Part shown: piece by piece, positions 34,701 through 47,100 of the stretch
Layout: every line of letters starts with the position of its first letter
Numbering within the stretch: the stretch's first letter is position 1
Assembly: GCA_030411725.1 (NCBI GenBank)
Contig: MU839848.1
Location: forward strand, 248,001-312,000
DNA: 64,000 nt
Source of the DNA: Echria macrotheca
Taxonomy: Eukaryota > Ascomycota > Sordariomycetes > Sordariales > Schizotheciaceae
Direction of reading: 5' to 3'
Notes under the pieces: generated by a model
The model's database searches: none
Told to the model about the DNA's origin: nothing
What the model saw: the letters and a program-made list of their open reading frames with translations, nothing else
Made by a program: the position numbers and the translations under genes

Positions 34701-35169
34701 ATCTAGTCAACAACAGCTCCGGGATTTTCGGGAGAGACATGCTTACCTGGAAGTTCTGGCTGTGGAGGCGCTCAACCCTCCGGATAGAGCAGAGAGGAAA
34801 GGTGAAGCCGTTTCCGCTCGGACCGCCGCCGTGTGTCTGGCCGGTAAAGATGGACGAGGTCGAGGCGCTCGCCGACTGGACAAAGCTGGAGCCGGTGGTG
34901 GAGAAGCAGAGGTAGGCTTCGGAAATGTGCAGTTTTCCGGCGTAGCGGAAGCCCGAGTCGCGGTCCTTGTCGCCCTGCGTCACATTGGCCGGCGGGATGG
35001 TCAGCTCGGCCGTGATCTCGTAGAGGGGATGCTGCGACGACGGCAATCGGAACTGGCTCTGGAACAGCGACGCCTTGGACGGATTCCTGTCGGGGTCGGA
35101 GAGGCCCAGGCCCTGGGTCGGGTCCAGCAGCTGCTGTGCCTTCTGCACGAAGCTCGAGAGGTTCAACAT
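31718..35169 (-). CDS. gyp2: GRAM-TBC-EF-hand Rab GTPase-activating protein (Gyp2-like)
   Basis: Exons 35169-34747 and 34690-31718, with a 56-nt intron (GTAAGC...TGCAG, phase 0), give 1,131 residues. A GRAM-like lipid-binding domain covers about residues 50-160 and spans the intron (FRYAGKLHISEAYLCFS; FALAITTWNG after it). The TBC domain lies at about 275-490: the catalytic Arg finger sits in IEKDLNRSLPE (~328) and the Gln finger in DVGYCQAMN (~366), so an active GAP is expected. Near residue 750 is a canonical EF-hand loop, DDDGDGKVDREG. The C-terminal ~200 residues are low complexity (poly-Asp, poly-Glu, Gly/Asn). This layout matches yeast Gyp2/Mdr1 and animal TBC1D8/9. The Rab target cannot be read from the sequence; the yeast relative acts on Ypt6. 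Divergent from the PKA gene. Confidence 0.92.
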
Positions 35170-36757
35170 GGCCGCAGAGGGCGGGCTGTGGTCGGTCTGA
35201 GAGCTGCGGGCGGCGACGCGACGCGATGGTTAACTGGGCTGCATTGCCCGGCAACTCGGACCGGGAGAAGATCTGCGGGGTATTCGCTAATATACAGCAA
35301 GTAAACAGTGGCAAAGATTGGTGTTGGTGCACTTTCTCGATATTCTGTGCTTTGGCACTGAGCTTGAATCTCTTGAGGAGCAGTTGGTGGTTGTGCGGCT
35401 GATGCAGTGCCAGCGCTCGGCTGCTCTCACACAGGAGGAGCTTGCCAGGGGTTGGCTGCTGCAGTGCCCCTCCATCCCACAGACCCCTCCCTCCTTTGAG
35501 TCCCGGGCTGAGTCTCTCGGGACCGGAACCAGCACCCACCACCACCTTCACACCGAGAAATGATGGACAGGGAGAGAAGATGTGCCTGGCGGGGAGAGTG
35601 TTATCTATTCATGCAGTAAATTCAGGATTATTTTTCTCGTTATTCGTCTTTCGATCCCCTGTTATCCATTCGGCTGTTCCGTAATGTCTTCCACAGGGGT
35701 CCCTCACTGCCCTGACACCCCGAACACCAGATCCCCGAGTTCAACGATAGCCTGCGCTGGTCATCAATCGGATGCTGACTATATAACTACTACAGCCCAG
35801 TCTTCGCCTCGATAACCCGTGGAAAACCCTGGTGCGGGTTTTCAGGCTAAGGAGTCCAGGCTGGTTCCTTGGCAGAAGCCTCGTTGGATGGCAACGAGGC
35901 ACCAATTCGACCTTGAACGATAATCCTCCGTGATGTCTTTGCTGTTCCGGATCCGCCCTATACTACGGAGCGAATTCAGCCTTCCATTAAACTCCTGCTA
36001 CTTTCCACCGGAAAGGGCCAGGGACAGGCCGTCATCACCCGGTGTCCTATTTTAGCCCACACCTTTGCCGGGGCGGCCACAAGAGGCCAAGTGCTTCACT
36101 TTGTCCCGGATTTTCGATATAAGCATTCCGCTGGGCCGGTGAAGGAAAATCGAGCCTGGCGATTCCACGCGTTTGCCTTGCTTCGCAGTCAACGCTCGGG
36201 TGTCACTGAACGGCACCACCGATCCGACGTCATCTGCGGGCACTTTCCGGGATACCCCGCTGACGATTCAGATGCAAGGCATCCTGAGCGTGCCGCCTAT
36301 GGGAGTGGTCGCCAGGCGCCTCCCCCACCACGTCGCCGCATTTCGCGCATCCCACGACCCCACGACGAAACCTACAACTTAAAGGCGGCAGTCACCAACT
36401 AATTCTAGAACACATCGTTATCCCCTCATCATTGCTACATTACCACCTGCCAGCCATCGCTCCAGAAGCCCGGGTCGAATTGGCTATTCTCCGTCACCGC
36501 GACCCTAGACTCGCCGAGTAGCTACCGTCGTCTTTCATCTCGTCGCAATATGAGTCTGTAACAAAGGGGGATTTGTTTGCGACAATTGCATTTGCCCCGC
36601 ATCCGCTCGGTTCCACGGCAAGGCGACACGTCTTGCGCCCACGGCTGGCTACCTTGCATCTCCAGAGCTTCCAAGCCGACGAATTCAATTACTGACCTGG
36701 CCGCAATCACGGCATTTCGCGCTGGGAGACCCTGCCGAGGGCAACTCCCTCCCCACG
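35170..36757. promoter_or_regulatory. Long divergent promoter region between Rab GAP and PKA genes
   Basis: Nearly 1.6 kb between divergent starts. The half next to the kinase gene (about 36370-36757) looks like a long 5' leader, which suits a signalling gene under translational control. Short frames (for example 36091-36402) have no domain. No RNA gene seen. Confidence 0.5.
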
Positions 36758-38111
36758 ATGGCGGCGACTGTGGCTACATCTCAACCCCTTTCCTCGGGCG
36801 CCATGGGACTCAACCCCTTGCAGGCCCAAGGGCTCGCGGCTGCGAGCCAGCAACATCTCCAGCACCAACAACAAGCGCCACAGGGCGGCGACGAGCATTT
36901 CGACTTGCGCTCAAGAAAGCTGACCTTGAACGACTTTGCGCGCGTGCGAACCCTTGGAACGGGTACGGCTTCATTGTCCTCGTGCTGACGATATATGGTT
37001 ATGCTGACCGGGTTCTGGTGGGAAATTCTAGGAACCTTTGCTCGGGTGTGTCTTGTGAGACCTTCACACGGCACCGAAGAGGATCGCCGACAGGTGTTCG
37101 CTTTGAAGATTCTGCGGAAAACGGAGGGTAGGTTCTGGGGTATGGCGGTTGACCGTTGGCTAACATACCCGCAGTCATTAAACTGAAGCAGATCGATCAC
37201 GTACGCCACGAGAGGGAAATCCTCGCCGACGTATCCGGCCATCCGTTTATTACGAGCTTCGTCGCTTCCTTCTCAGACCATGACTTCCTGTACCTTCTAC
37301 TCGATTACATTCCCGGTGGCGAGCTATTTACCTACCTTAGAAAGTTCCGACGCTTCGACGAGGATATGGCCAGATTCTACGCCGCCGAGATTGTTCTAGT
37401 GCTCGAATATCTACACGAGAGCTTGGGCGGGATCGCCTATCGAGACATGAAGCCTGAAAACCTGTTACTCGATGCCGATGGCCACATCAAGCTGGTTGAC
37501 TTTGGGTTCGCCAAGCGATTAGGTAACAACAACGATGAGCACCCAACCGAGACCTACACACTTTGCGGTACACCCGAATACCTGGCGCCTGAGGTTATCC
37601 ACAACAAAGGGCACGGGTGTAGTGTGGATTGGTGGGCTCTCGGTATCCTGATATACGAGTTTCTCACAGGCTACCCGCCATTCTGGCATCAGAACCCCAT
37701 CGAAATCTACAAGCAGTATGTCCGCCCCTTTTCCAAGTGCTTGCGATATTTCTGCTTCAAAGAAGGGTCCTAACGTATTCTAGAATTGTTGAGAAGCCGG
37801 TTGTATTCCCGCAAGACCCGCCGATCAGCGACGCAGCAAAAGACATCATCCGCCAGCTGTGCACTGTCGACCGGTCACGACGCCTGGGCAACATTAGTGG
37901 TGGAGCAGCCAGGGTCAAGGCTCACCCCTTCTTTGCCGGGGTGGACTGGGACGCAATCATCCAGCGTCGGCACCGTGGGCCGATCATCCCGCCTATTAGG
38001 TATCCGGGAGACGCCCAATGCTTTGATATTTACCCCGAGGAGGATACCAACCGCGACGAATACACGGACGATCTCTTTGAAAAGTACGACCAGTATTTCA
38101 AGGACTTTTAG
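36758..38111 (+). CDS. pkac-2: cAMP-dependent protein kinase catalytic subunit
   Basis: AGC-family kinase released from its regulatory subunit by cAMP; in fungi it controls growth, conidiation and nutrient sensing. Exons 36758-36962, 37032-37127, 37175-37715 and 37784-38111 give 389 residues. Introns are 69, 47 and 68 nt and every junction restores a conserved motif: the Gly-rich loop LGTGTFARV spans intron 1 and IYKQIVEKPV spans intron 3. The Gln-rich N-terminal ~50 residues are disordered. Seen: ALKILRK (ATP lysine), YRDMKPENLLLD (Met where Leu is usual), VDFGFAK, activation loop YTLCGTPEYLAPE and C-terminal hydrophobic motif FKDF. The short N-terminus and divergent details fit the second, PKAC-2/PkaB-type isoform rather than the longer PKAC-1; this choice is inference. 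Kinase family secure. Confidence 0.93.
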
Positions 38112-39272
38112 AGGGTAGAGATGGGCGCTGCGTAGAGGTAAAGGGGACGAGCATAAGAAGTTGGCGTTGGTGGCAGATACCCAGGGGAAGATGGGTGGTT
38201 AGGTCTTGTTAGCGGCTGGACCTGAACACCGCTGGTTGGTTGGCTGCTTGCTGGGGGCTATCTGGTTCTATGGCTGGCTTAGGTGGTATGGGATTTGGCT
38301 TTGGCTGTAAGAATTCGGGCACAAGGACAGGTTTGGTTGAGGTTATTGTGATCGCGCCGTTCGACTATGGGCGGCAAGGGCGTTTGGAAGGAAAGGGAAC
38401 AGTCTGGTCAGGCGCTCGAACGAGCTCCTTGTGTATCACGGAAAAAAGACCAAGAAGTGGCTTCACGAGGGTGGCGTGGGCGGCGGATAGCAAGTTTAGG
38501 ATCGGTTGCATGGCTGGTATATAGCGAATCAATGAATGCTATATAATCGTCCGACGGGAAGATGTGTACTCCAAGGATGACATTCTGGGTTGCTTGTTTG
38601 GTAGGATGAAGGATATCAGGAAAGATGTAAACCCACAAGAGCGATAGATACCCTTTAGAACTACGGTTAGCGGAATGTAATACGCACCCCGGCCGATCAT
38701 TTCACACAGGTACCCCCATATTCGCTGCGGGCGATAGACCTAGTAGTGTATCTGTCAAACTGCAGGCCGCTGGGTGTGAAAGGAGGGGGGGTGGTGTAAG
38801 TCCTCTCTAGTAGCGAGACATACACGACGCTAAGGTAATGTGATAAACTCAACGTCTACGGAATAGTTGGCATGGTGTAACTTCAATTCTTCATTTGCCC
38901 CCGTCTAGTATTTATAGGCAGTGCGTAAATAGGAATATAAGTCTCCTCGTTCATCATTACCCCCTGCAGTACCTATCTACCTATAGGTATCGAGTTCTAT
39001 CAAACCCAACCCATTAATTAATAAATAAACGACGTACGCCTGGCTTCTGCTTCTTGGCTTCTTGGCTTCGTATCTAAAATACCTCCCCCCCAACACCTTT
39101 TTCTTTTTGCCCCGAAAATGACTGTGTAACAAAGAACGATTAGGAAGAAGAGAGTCAACCACCCCGTGGAAAAATTCATATATACAACGAGACAGGACAG
39201 GACAGGACAGGCTGATGGATGGCTGCTGCTGTAGGGTAGGGTATATAAACCTCAAAACGACAAACACCAAAA
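38112..39272. other. Convergent intergenic region with GACAG repeat
   Basis: About 1.2 kb of 3' flank between convergent genes. The right end contains four GACAG units at about 39191-39210 and AT-rich 3' UTR-like DNA (38820-39180). No gene recognised. Confidence 0.55.
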
Positions 39273-40946
39273 TCACTGTGCGATACTCCAAAGCCACCAG
39301 CTCCCAACAACAAGCGCAACCAGCGTGGCAAGGACGAGCGCACCCTCCCGCGTGCTCCAGAAAAACGCCGACCACCCGACAATGAGCTCGCGCCTCCGCG
39401 CCGCGGCCCTGCGCTCCCAAGCGTGCACATCCACCGGCACGGGCGGGGCGGCGCGCGGGTCCCGCTGGCCGTCGAGACCCCAGCCGCCTTCGAAGCCCTT
39501 GGCAGCCACGTCCTTGGGCAGCGCCATCTCGTCCCTGTCGACGACGGACACGCTCACCCTGAGGAAAACAGGGCGGTGGTCGCTCGTGCGCACGACGGGG
39601 AGCGAGTCGTAGGCGCGCACCTCGATGGCCTTTTTCTTCTTGTCACCACTTGAAGAAGACGAGAGCCAGGCGGGGAGGTCGAGGTAGAGCACCCGATCGC
39701 ACCAGCCCGGCCAGCGGTGCGAGGCGAATTTCCAGGGCACCTCGGGCACGCCGTTGGCCGTGGCGCCGGCGCGGACGGCCGCCTCGTTCTCGGCGCCCTT
39801 GGGCGACGAGAGGACGTTGTACTTGTACGTCGGCCCGAAGGTGATGGGCGCCTCGGACATGCCCTGGAAGGCTCGGCCGGAAAGCCGTTCTTGTGTGAGC
39901 TGGTCGCGGGGCAGGAAGGCGGGGAAATGGTTGTCCGAAGTCGGGTCGAAGGAAGGAAAATTCGAAAGCGGCGGGGGCGTCGAGGTGCTGATGCGGTAGT
40001 TGAGGTCACCGGCGACGAACAGATGCGAGGTAGGCTTAAAGATGGAGATGTCGCGGAGCGTCATGTTTTGCTCCGGCGTTAGCGTGCCGCTTGTAGGAAG
40101 TAGCGGTATCCTCGTGGGCAGGTCATCCTCTTCCGACTCGGCCTCGCTGCTCTCAGAGCTGTCTGCCGGCGGTGCTACCCGCTGTCCGGCGCCGCTGCGG
40201 TCCGGCGTTGCCGAGGCCGTGATATCGGCGGGGAAGAGACCCGGGAGGACCGCGCGTGGGTTGGCAAAGGTGAGGCTCGACATGATGGTGCGCCAGTTGG
40301 CGTTTCGCTTCTTCAGGTTCCACTCCATGGCGGCCAGATGTGTCGCGACAAGTGTAACCTCGGTCGACCTTGCGTGGTCTCCCCAGGTTACCCGCAGGCC
40401 GACGGCACCCTTATTGCCCATATCGGCCGCGCCGAAGCCGCACTCGGCCTCCTCTATCCTCTGCACGGCGGCCGGGTCACGGGCAAAGAGGAGGATGGAA
40501 GTCATGCCGACGTTCTTGGCGCGCACCAACGTGTACGGCCGCGGCGATATCCTCGCGCCGCCTGCCGTCTGATGCGCATACTCGGATCCGTCCTGGACAT
40601 GGTCGAGTGACGTCGACAGTAACCGTGCCGAGGCCAGGTTGAGTGCCTCCTCGTACCGCGCATAGTAGGGGTTCAGGAAGTACGATCCGATAAATGCATA
40701 CGAGAGAGGAGCTACCTCTTGTAGCGAGCTGTCCCACACAGTGGTTGTTAGCACATGGTCTTGCATCTCGTTCGTTCACTTGCTCCGAGGAAGCCGGCTG
40801 CACACTTACAAGGCGACGAGGTCCGGGAGGCCGGATCCGTTCTGCGAGAGCGCCCCATACAGATGCGATGCAAAGACGCCCACGTTGATCAGGTTCTTTG
40901 CGCAATTGAAGGTGAGAATGAAGAGGTCGAGGGTCGAGGGCGCCAT
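39273..40946 (-). CDS. Tail-anchored inositol-polyphosphate 5-phosphatase-like protein
   Basis: Exons 40946-40810 and 40728-39273, with an 81-nt intron (GTAAGT, GCTAAC, ACAG), give 530 residues. An in-frame upstream ATG at 41000 would add 18 residues; 40946 is preferred because MAPSTLDLFILTFNCAKN starts the fold directly. Endonuclease/exonuclease/phosphatase-superfamily motifs in order: FNCAKN (metal-binding Asn), SLQEVAPL (Glu), VATHLAA, VAGDLNYRI (5-phosphatase signature), WPGWCDRVLY (second signature) and SDHRPVFL (catalytic His). Mid-protein inserts are acidic and Ser-rich. The C-terminus is a hydrophobic helix (ALVLATLVALVVGSWWLW) with three residues after it, so a tail anchor facing the cytosol is likely. 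It would remove the 5-phosphate of phosphoinositides at the ER or another endomembrane; the exact substrate is inference. Confidence 0.88.
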
Positions 40947-42690
40947 TGTCTTCTCAATATCCGTCTCGTGCCCCGCGTTCGAGATCGTTGGCCGACCCAT
41001 GTCTCGCCAACTGACCTGGGAATCAATCCTGTTCGATGACGGTGGTGCTGGGCTTCCGAAACCGGCGTCTGATTGGCTAGAGCCACTGTCGTTCCCGGCA
41101 AATGGTCAAGCAGTTCTGGCGTCCAGCGGGATGTGCCGAGTGGCTGTGATGACGTGAAGTCGAATCAATTTATTCCGTGCAAGTCGCAGGACACCCTCAC
41201 AATTACACAATTAGACGGCTTAAAAATGATCTTGCAAAGGTATACCGAAGAACAGAAGACCAAAACGAAAGCCTCGTAGAGTCCTCTTAAACCTTCGACC
41301 GCTTTTCCTTCCAAGCCTGGCGCCTGAGTCACTTGAACAAAAGGGGAGGCCGACATGTGACCACGGACGCTAGTGGTGTACAGCCTCCTCGACACCGACT
41401 TTTGCTTCTCCCGCCTGCGGGGAGACTGTGCGCCCCGAAAAGGCTGTGTAGTCCCGCAGCCAGTCGGCGTCCACAAAAAGCAGTGCCTCTCATACTATCA
41501 CCGGCAGCGTCACAATCAACTCGGCCAAATAAGAGCTGAAAGAGCAAAACGGGTCCTGTATTATGAAAGCTACCTGTCGTCATGTATTATCCGGGTCCCC
41601 GGTTCGGCGAGGACCGCGAGCCATTGGCGGTTCATGCCTCGGTATCCGGCCTGCCGCTGCTTTCCAACATGGCTCACGTCAATCCATTCCCGACCCGCCA
41701 AACCACGTCCCATAAGCCTCCGTCCATCCGTAGGTCGAGCACCAGAAGAGCGCCATTCAAACCAAGGGGCATTGACCCAAATCGTCGCGCGAGTTGAGCT
41801 CCAGGCAAATCTCGCCCATCTTGTCTACCCCAAATTCATGGCCTCCTTGTCCAGTTTTCTTCCAACACCCGCCTCCATTCCCAGATGTCCGGTAATGCTT
41901 GATGTTCCGTAACGGCCCGTCGGATAATCACAGACCGCCAGTCATGTAGGCGTACTTGGGATTGCGAAGAGTGCCGAGCTGGACCGGGTGGGGCGCTTTC
42001 CATGTTCGCAACAAGCACAACGCACGAGTTTGATCCGGATCCTGTCACTCAAGCATGCAGATTCGCTCCATCCCCGAGAGAACATCCCCACGAGCGAATC
42101 CGATGCGAGAACTCGAGACCAGAACAAGCCAAGGAAAACAAGGAAATATAACTATAAGTAAACCGGGGGAGGGGAAAACCGTTGATTCTCGTTAGACTCA
42201 TTTCCCGTGCTCGTGTCCTGAGCGATCCGGACCGCTCAAGTAGTTGCCAAGTAGGTTCGACGGCCGGGTTAACCACGGTCTCGCGTTGAGGCATACAGAG
42301 ACAGCTGGATATACGTCGTTTCGACCAAGGCCTCCCGGGACAGCACCCCAAATACATCAGGGTACCGGACATGCCGTTCAGGCAAGTCTGATCCGATCGG
42401 TAGCTCTGATGATTTGGCCAAAGCCAAGCCATCATCCAACCGCAGATCAAAGCATTGCCCGAGCCAGATAACGAAGACACTCCAAGGAACGAGAAAAAGG
42501 AATCCATAGCGCTGGATCGTGAGGCGTTAAATCATCGGTGGTTCCAAAGCCCCTGGCCCGCCCCCGACACCAGCGCGGGGCTCCGGACCATGGTGACTCC
42601 AGAACACGGCCGCCGTGTTCTGTCCACCGATAGGAAATCGCTCATCTCACTCCCAGAATGAAGACACTGCTATCCGGATGACGCTGTAAT
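40947..42690. other. Intergenic between two minus-strand genes
   Basis: About 1.7 kb holding the promoter of the 5-phosphatase gene and the 3' flank of the CK1 gene. Frames on both strands are short and without domains. No RNA gene seen. Confidence 0.5.
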
Positions 42691-44131
42691 TCATTTTGAG
42701 CGGTAAGCACCGGAAGCATATCCCGAGCCAGCGCCCTGGCCCCCTTTGGCGGCAGAGCGCAGCCTATTATCGCAAACTGAATGTCAGCACTCGTCAGCAT
42801 TGTACCTCGGGCCAGCTGTATCAAGCACACCAAACTCGAAGGAAACATGATTCCTTACTAGGAATGCTTTGGGCTAGGCTGGCTGAGTCACTCACATCCT
42901 GTCGCTTCCACCGACGGCACGGTTCGTCTCGGGGGTCTCGCCAGCAATCTGCTTCCTCGTTCCGCGGGGTAGAGCCTGTTGCGAGTCCTTGCGGGCTCCG
43001 GACTGGGTTGCATCCTTGGATTCGCCAGCGGTCGCCTGGTTGGTCGGGTTGCCCGCAGCCTGCTGGATCGCCTGCGCATTCTTCTGGTACTTATAGACAG
43101 TCCAGTCGAACACATAGTCATACTGGAACCCCTCGCGGACAAACAGGTCACGGAAGATCTTCCTCAGATAACTGTAATCCGGCTTGTCGTCGAAGCGGAG
43201 CGACCTGGTGTAGTTCAGGTAGATTGCGAACTCATTGGGAAAGCCGCGGCAGAGCACATCCGTCGGGGTCGTCATCTTCTTCTCCATGATACGGTCATAT
43301 TTCTGCTTCTTCGTCGCAGCCTTGAGGCCTTGCCAGGGGAGGGATCCACGGCAGAAGTAGAGCATGACGTAGCCGAGCGACTCCATGTCATCACGACGCG
43401 ACTGCTCGACACCCAGGTGAGTATTGATCGAGGCGTAGCGGGCAGTTCCCGTCAAGTTCTTGTTCTCTCTGTACGGGATGTGGAAATGCGTCTTCGGGTC
43501 GCGATACTTCTTGGCCAGACCGAAATCGATGACATTGACCTGGTTTCCCCGCTTGCCGATGCCCATCAGGAAGTTGTCGGGCTTGATATCGCGGTGGATG
43601 AACGACTTGGCGTGAATATACTCGATGCGGGAAATCAGCTGGTCGGCGAGGAGGAGCACCGTCTTGAGCGAGAATTTCCGGTTGCAGAAGTTGAACAGGT
43701 CCTCCAGGGAAGGTCCAAGAAGGTCGAGGACCATGGCATTGTAGTCGCATTCTGTGCCGAACCAACGCACGAAGGGAATGCCGACACCACCTGCCAGCGA
43801 CTTGTACACACGGGCTTCGTACTCGAGTTGGGGGTGCTTCGCTTTGACGCTCTCGAGTTTGATAGCAATTTCCTCCCCGGAGATGATATTAGTTCCCAGG
43901 TAGATGTCACCGAAGGATCCAGACCCGATCTTTCGGCCGATCCGGTACTTATTACCGACGCGCAAATCCTGAAAACTGTTAATAAATGACCGAACGGCGA
44001 TTCGTTCCAGCATTCTCCGTAATGCGGGTTGTCCTCATCGACCCAAAAGCATCGAGAAGGACCGACCACGACATCACTCTCGAGAACCAGAGTGTGTGTG
44101 AAACGTCTGGAACACATACCATGGTAGTCAT
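42691..44131 (-). CDS. ck-1a: Casein kinase 1 (CK1a-like, delta/epsilon type)
   Basis: Ser/Thr kinase; the Neurospora orthologue phosphorylates the clock protein FRQ. Proposed exons 44131-44120 (only 12 nt, MTTM), 43968-42896 and 42763-42691 give 385 residues. Intron 1 is 151 nt (GTATGT...TTCAG). Seen: [20 protein letters not shown] (Gly loop), AIKLE (ATP Lys), [25 protein letters not shown] and the CK1 nuclear-localisation motif [13 protein letters not shown]. The tail is Gln/Ala-rich and disordered (about 295-385). The terminal intron (42895-42764, GTGAGT...ATAG, 132 nt) joins SDRM to [19 protein letters not shown], a Gly/Ser-rich end typical of fungal CK1. If it is retained, a TGA that overlaps the donor stops translation at SDRM (stop at 42894-42892). 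The kinase domain is very secure; the last exon is likely. Confidence 0.93.
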
Positions 44132-47100
44132 TTTCGCGTTTTTTTCACCGCGGATTCGCGATGTTCGATTGAGGTGGTGGGTTGTCTAGGTCGGAACTGG
44201 GTCCTGAAAATGGAGGGTTAACAGCCGATCGATAATCAGTGAGAGGAAGAGGTCGGCGGGGTTACTCGACCGCTGGCAGATGGATAAGGTAGCGATGCAA
44301 GACAATATTGAAGCCGAAGCCGGCAACTCCTGACATCCGTTGGGTCGACTTGGGATACTGTGGAGATGCTGAGGCTTTTCGGGCCACGGGTTGCGTCGAG
44401 TCCCAGGACGACCTGAAATGCCGGTGTGATCAGAATAGCAACGAAAAGCAACGCACCTGTGTGAAATGTATCGCCTGCCGCTTTCGTGGGCAATGCTAGA
44501 TGCAGAAATGGCGGGTTGTTGGGATGGTTCGTGATCGGCTGAAGAGACGAGTGCTGCCGACCGAGGCAAAGACCTGAACCCACGACTACGATTTCAGGAA
44601 TTAGGCGGTGAGCGATGCAAGAAGGTTGATGCCGGATATCGATGCCTCCTTACCTGGAGAAAGGAAAATATTTGAGTTCCGGCCCTCGTCAGCGGTGGCG
44701 AGATAAAGTATTTGATGAAGGGCGGAAGGGCGGAAGGAGGGAGGAGATTCGAAGGGAGAGAGCAGATTGGGGCAGGCTAGACTTTGAGGGGCGCTGGACT
44801 GGTTGACTGGGCAGGCTGGCCCCTTGCCAAGTGTGAGCCTTCGCTACAGTGCCGCTACTGCCCCGCACGGTCTGCGTTGGAGCTGGGGCTGGCAAACGAG
44901 CAACCGGCTTGCCAGCTGGGAAGCATCGATTTGTCCGAGAGGCAGCCACGGCAATAGCGGGCAGCATGTTAGGCACCCGCCTGCAGTTTCCTGTTCATGA
45001 TTTCATGCAGACGAATCGACGCCGTCCCCGTCAACCTCAGCAACCAATTCTGTCACGCTTTCTCCATCGGCCGTTGCCCGCCTTGGAGCTGCCTTTTCCC
45101 AATCTTAGCCACCCCGCCAACGGCTTCGGAAATGGAGGCGGGCTCCCTGTAATCAACTAACAATGGACCTAGAACTCCCAGGTCCCTCCTGACACAAACG
45201 GAGCGAGATGGCCACACCGCACCGACCCCGATCCGATCGTCGACTCGAGTTGTTGGTCTCGCCAGCTGGCGAAGCTCGCACCCGACAGTCTGGATCCAGG
45301 TCGCCCGTCTTGTCTTGTCTGGTGTGGTAGAGGAGAGGAGGGGGTTGTGGCAATGGTGACCTATCAGGACACGAACCCCGCCCGCTGAGCGCTTACCACC
45401 GCCTATGGCAGTCCAGCCAGGTCCAACGCCCACAGGTCTGCTGGCTGCTGGGGCGAAGCTGAGGTCTGGTCACGACAGCCTGCTGCTGTTCAAAATGGCG
45501 CACTGTGCGCGCGGCTCGGAGCTCGTGGCTCGCGGACCACCGTCTAATAATCACCACAGGCCCATGGCTCCAGCAAGGCATAATGGACATTAAACTTTCA
45601 ATGCACCTGCTCAGCAGTATCGGCCGCCGCGATGTCGGTGGCAGGGAAGGCATGACTTTGCACAGGATATCATGAACTGCAAAGCAGCGCAATCCCGACA
45701 CTCGTCTGCTATGTGGAATCATATTATCACAGACAGAGTCGACGCATCCGGATCCGTGGAGCACCTCTCACACCGAGCCAACAGGCGGTCGCCTCAGAAA
45801 GGCGCTGGCGAGTTGGTTCGGGACAGTGCGTGTCAAAAATCCCGAGCCGCTCCATGTCCCCTCCGCCCTGCGGAAGACAAAGGACTGGCAGGAAATGGAG
45901 ACGTCAGACAGGCCATGGCTGTGTTTCGCAAGCTCGGAGAATTGAATTCATCCACGTATTTGCCCCATCCCTCTTAGCCGCTGTCCTGTTGCTCACGAGG
46001 ACCTCTGCCAGACTCCACTTGCTGCCCAAAGACTGGAGCTGGTCGCCATGCACGCCTTGATGAGATGAAGGAAGGGCGGATTGGCGATTTGCAAGCCACT
46101 GACGCCCCCAGCGCGTGTCGCCAAAATCGGCGCGTCTAAAACGTCGAAAGGGTTGACAGCACTCTTTTAGCCAGGCCAAGCTACCAAATGGTGTGCTAAA
46201 TCCGAAAATAGCACTGGCAAGACCCGAAGATTCGTCTCGTCTCGGCACGTCGCACAGTTCAAGGTTTCAACAACTACAAACTCGCCCTCTATCACCAAGC
46301 CCGGCACATCTAGATCACTTGGTCAGTTGACGCTCGGGGGGTCGAGCTAATACGAAATAGATAGCCACGTCCCTTGGGATAGGTCTAAAGCAGATTCAAA
46401 CAATCTCTCCCTTGGGCTGCCTTGCCGCAACATTCCTCTCATCGCAAGTCCTGGAGGCGACTCCGGTGCCGGATCGTCAATGCTTATCTTCATTCGACAC
46501 CTGAGGTCTCAATCCGATAAGTCATGCTACCCACCTCCGCTCTCGACCGAGCGGTGAATGGCTCGGTGAGATTATTTGCAGGCAACCGAGTGGCTAGTTT
46601 GATTGTCGGAATTATGTTCCCGGCCGAACCGCCGCTTCCCCTCATGGTGGTGTAAGGCTGCGTGACTCAGCACGCAATATCTAACTTCTGTCTTTGCTTG
46701 TGCAACGTTGATACTAACGTTTGGCTGAGGGCAGATGCATTTGTGGGACTCTGTGTCTGGAACCAAAGCATTCAAGAGCAAACCACGACACAATGCATGG
46801 TTTGCTCTCTCGTACCAGGTAACTCAGGCTGCTTCGGCTCTGTGTCTTACACTTTGTGTGCTCGTGGGAGTCTCGATGAGATCTTGAATGCCATTATCTC
46901 GACCGCCGGGATCGAGTCCGATCGGACTCTGGTCTTCTCACGGACTTTGGAAGATCTCACCCAGAATTCCCCGCCGAATAACGTCATTCAATGTTACCTT
47001 CAGTTGCTGAGTGTTGGGCCGCTGGGCAGCAGACTAGCCAGCCCAAGCAAGAGCACACTAGCTGAGGTTACCGGGCAGATAACCCCAGCTTTGGCGTGAG

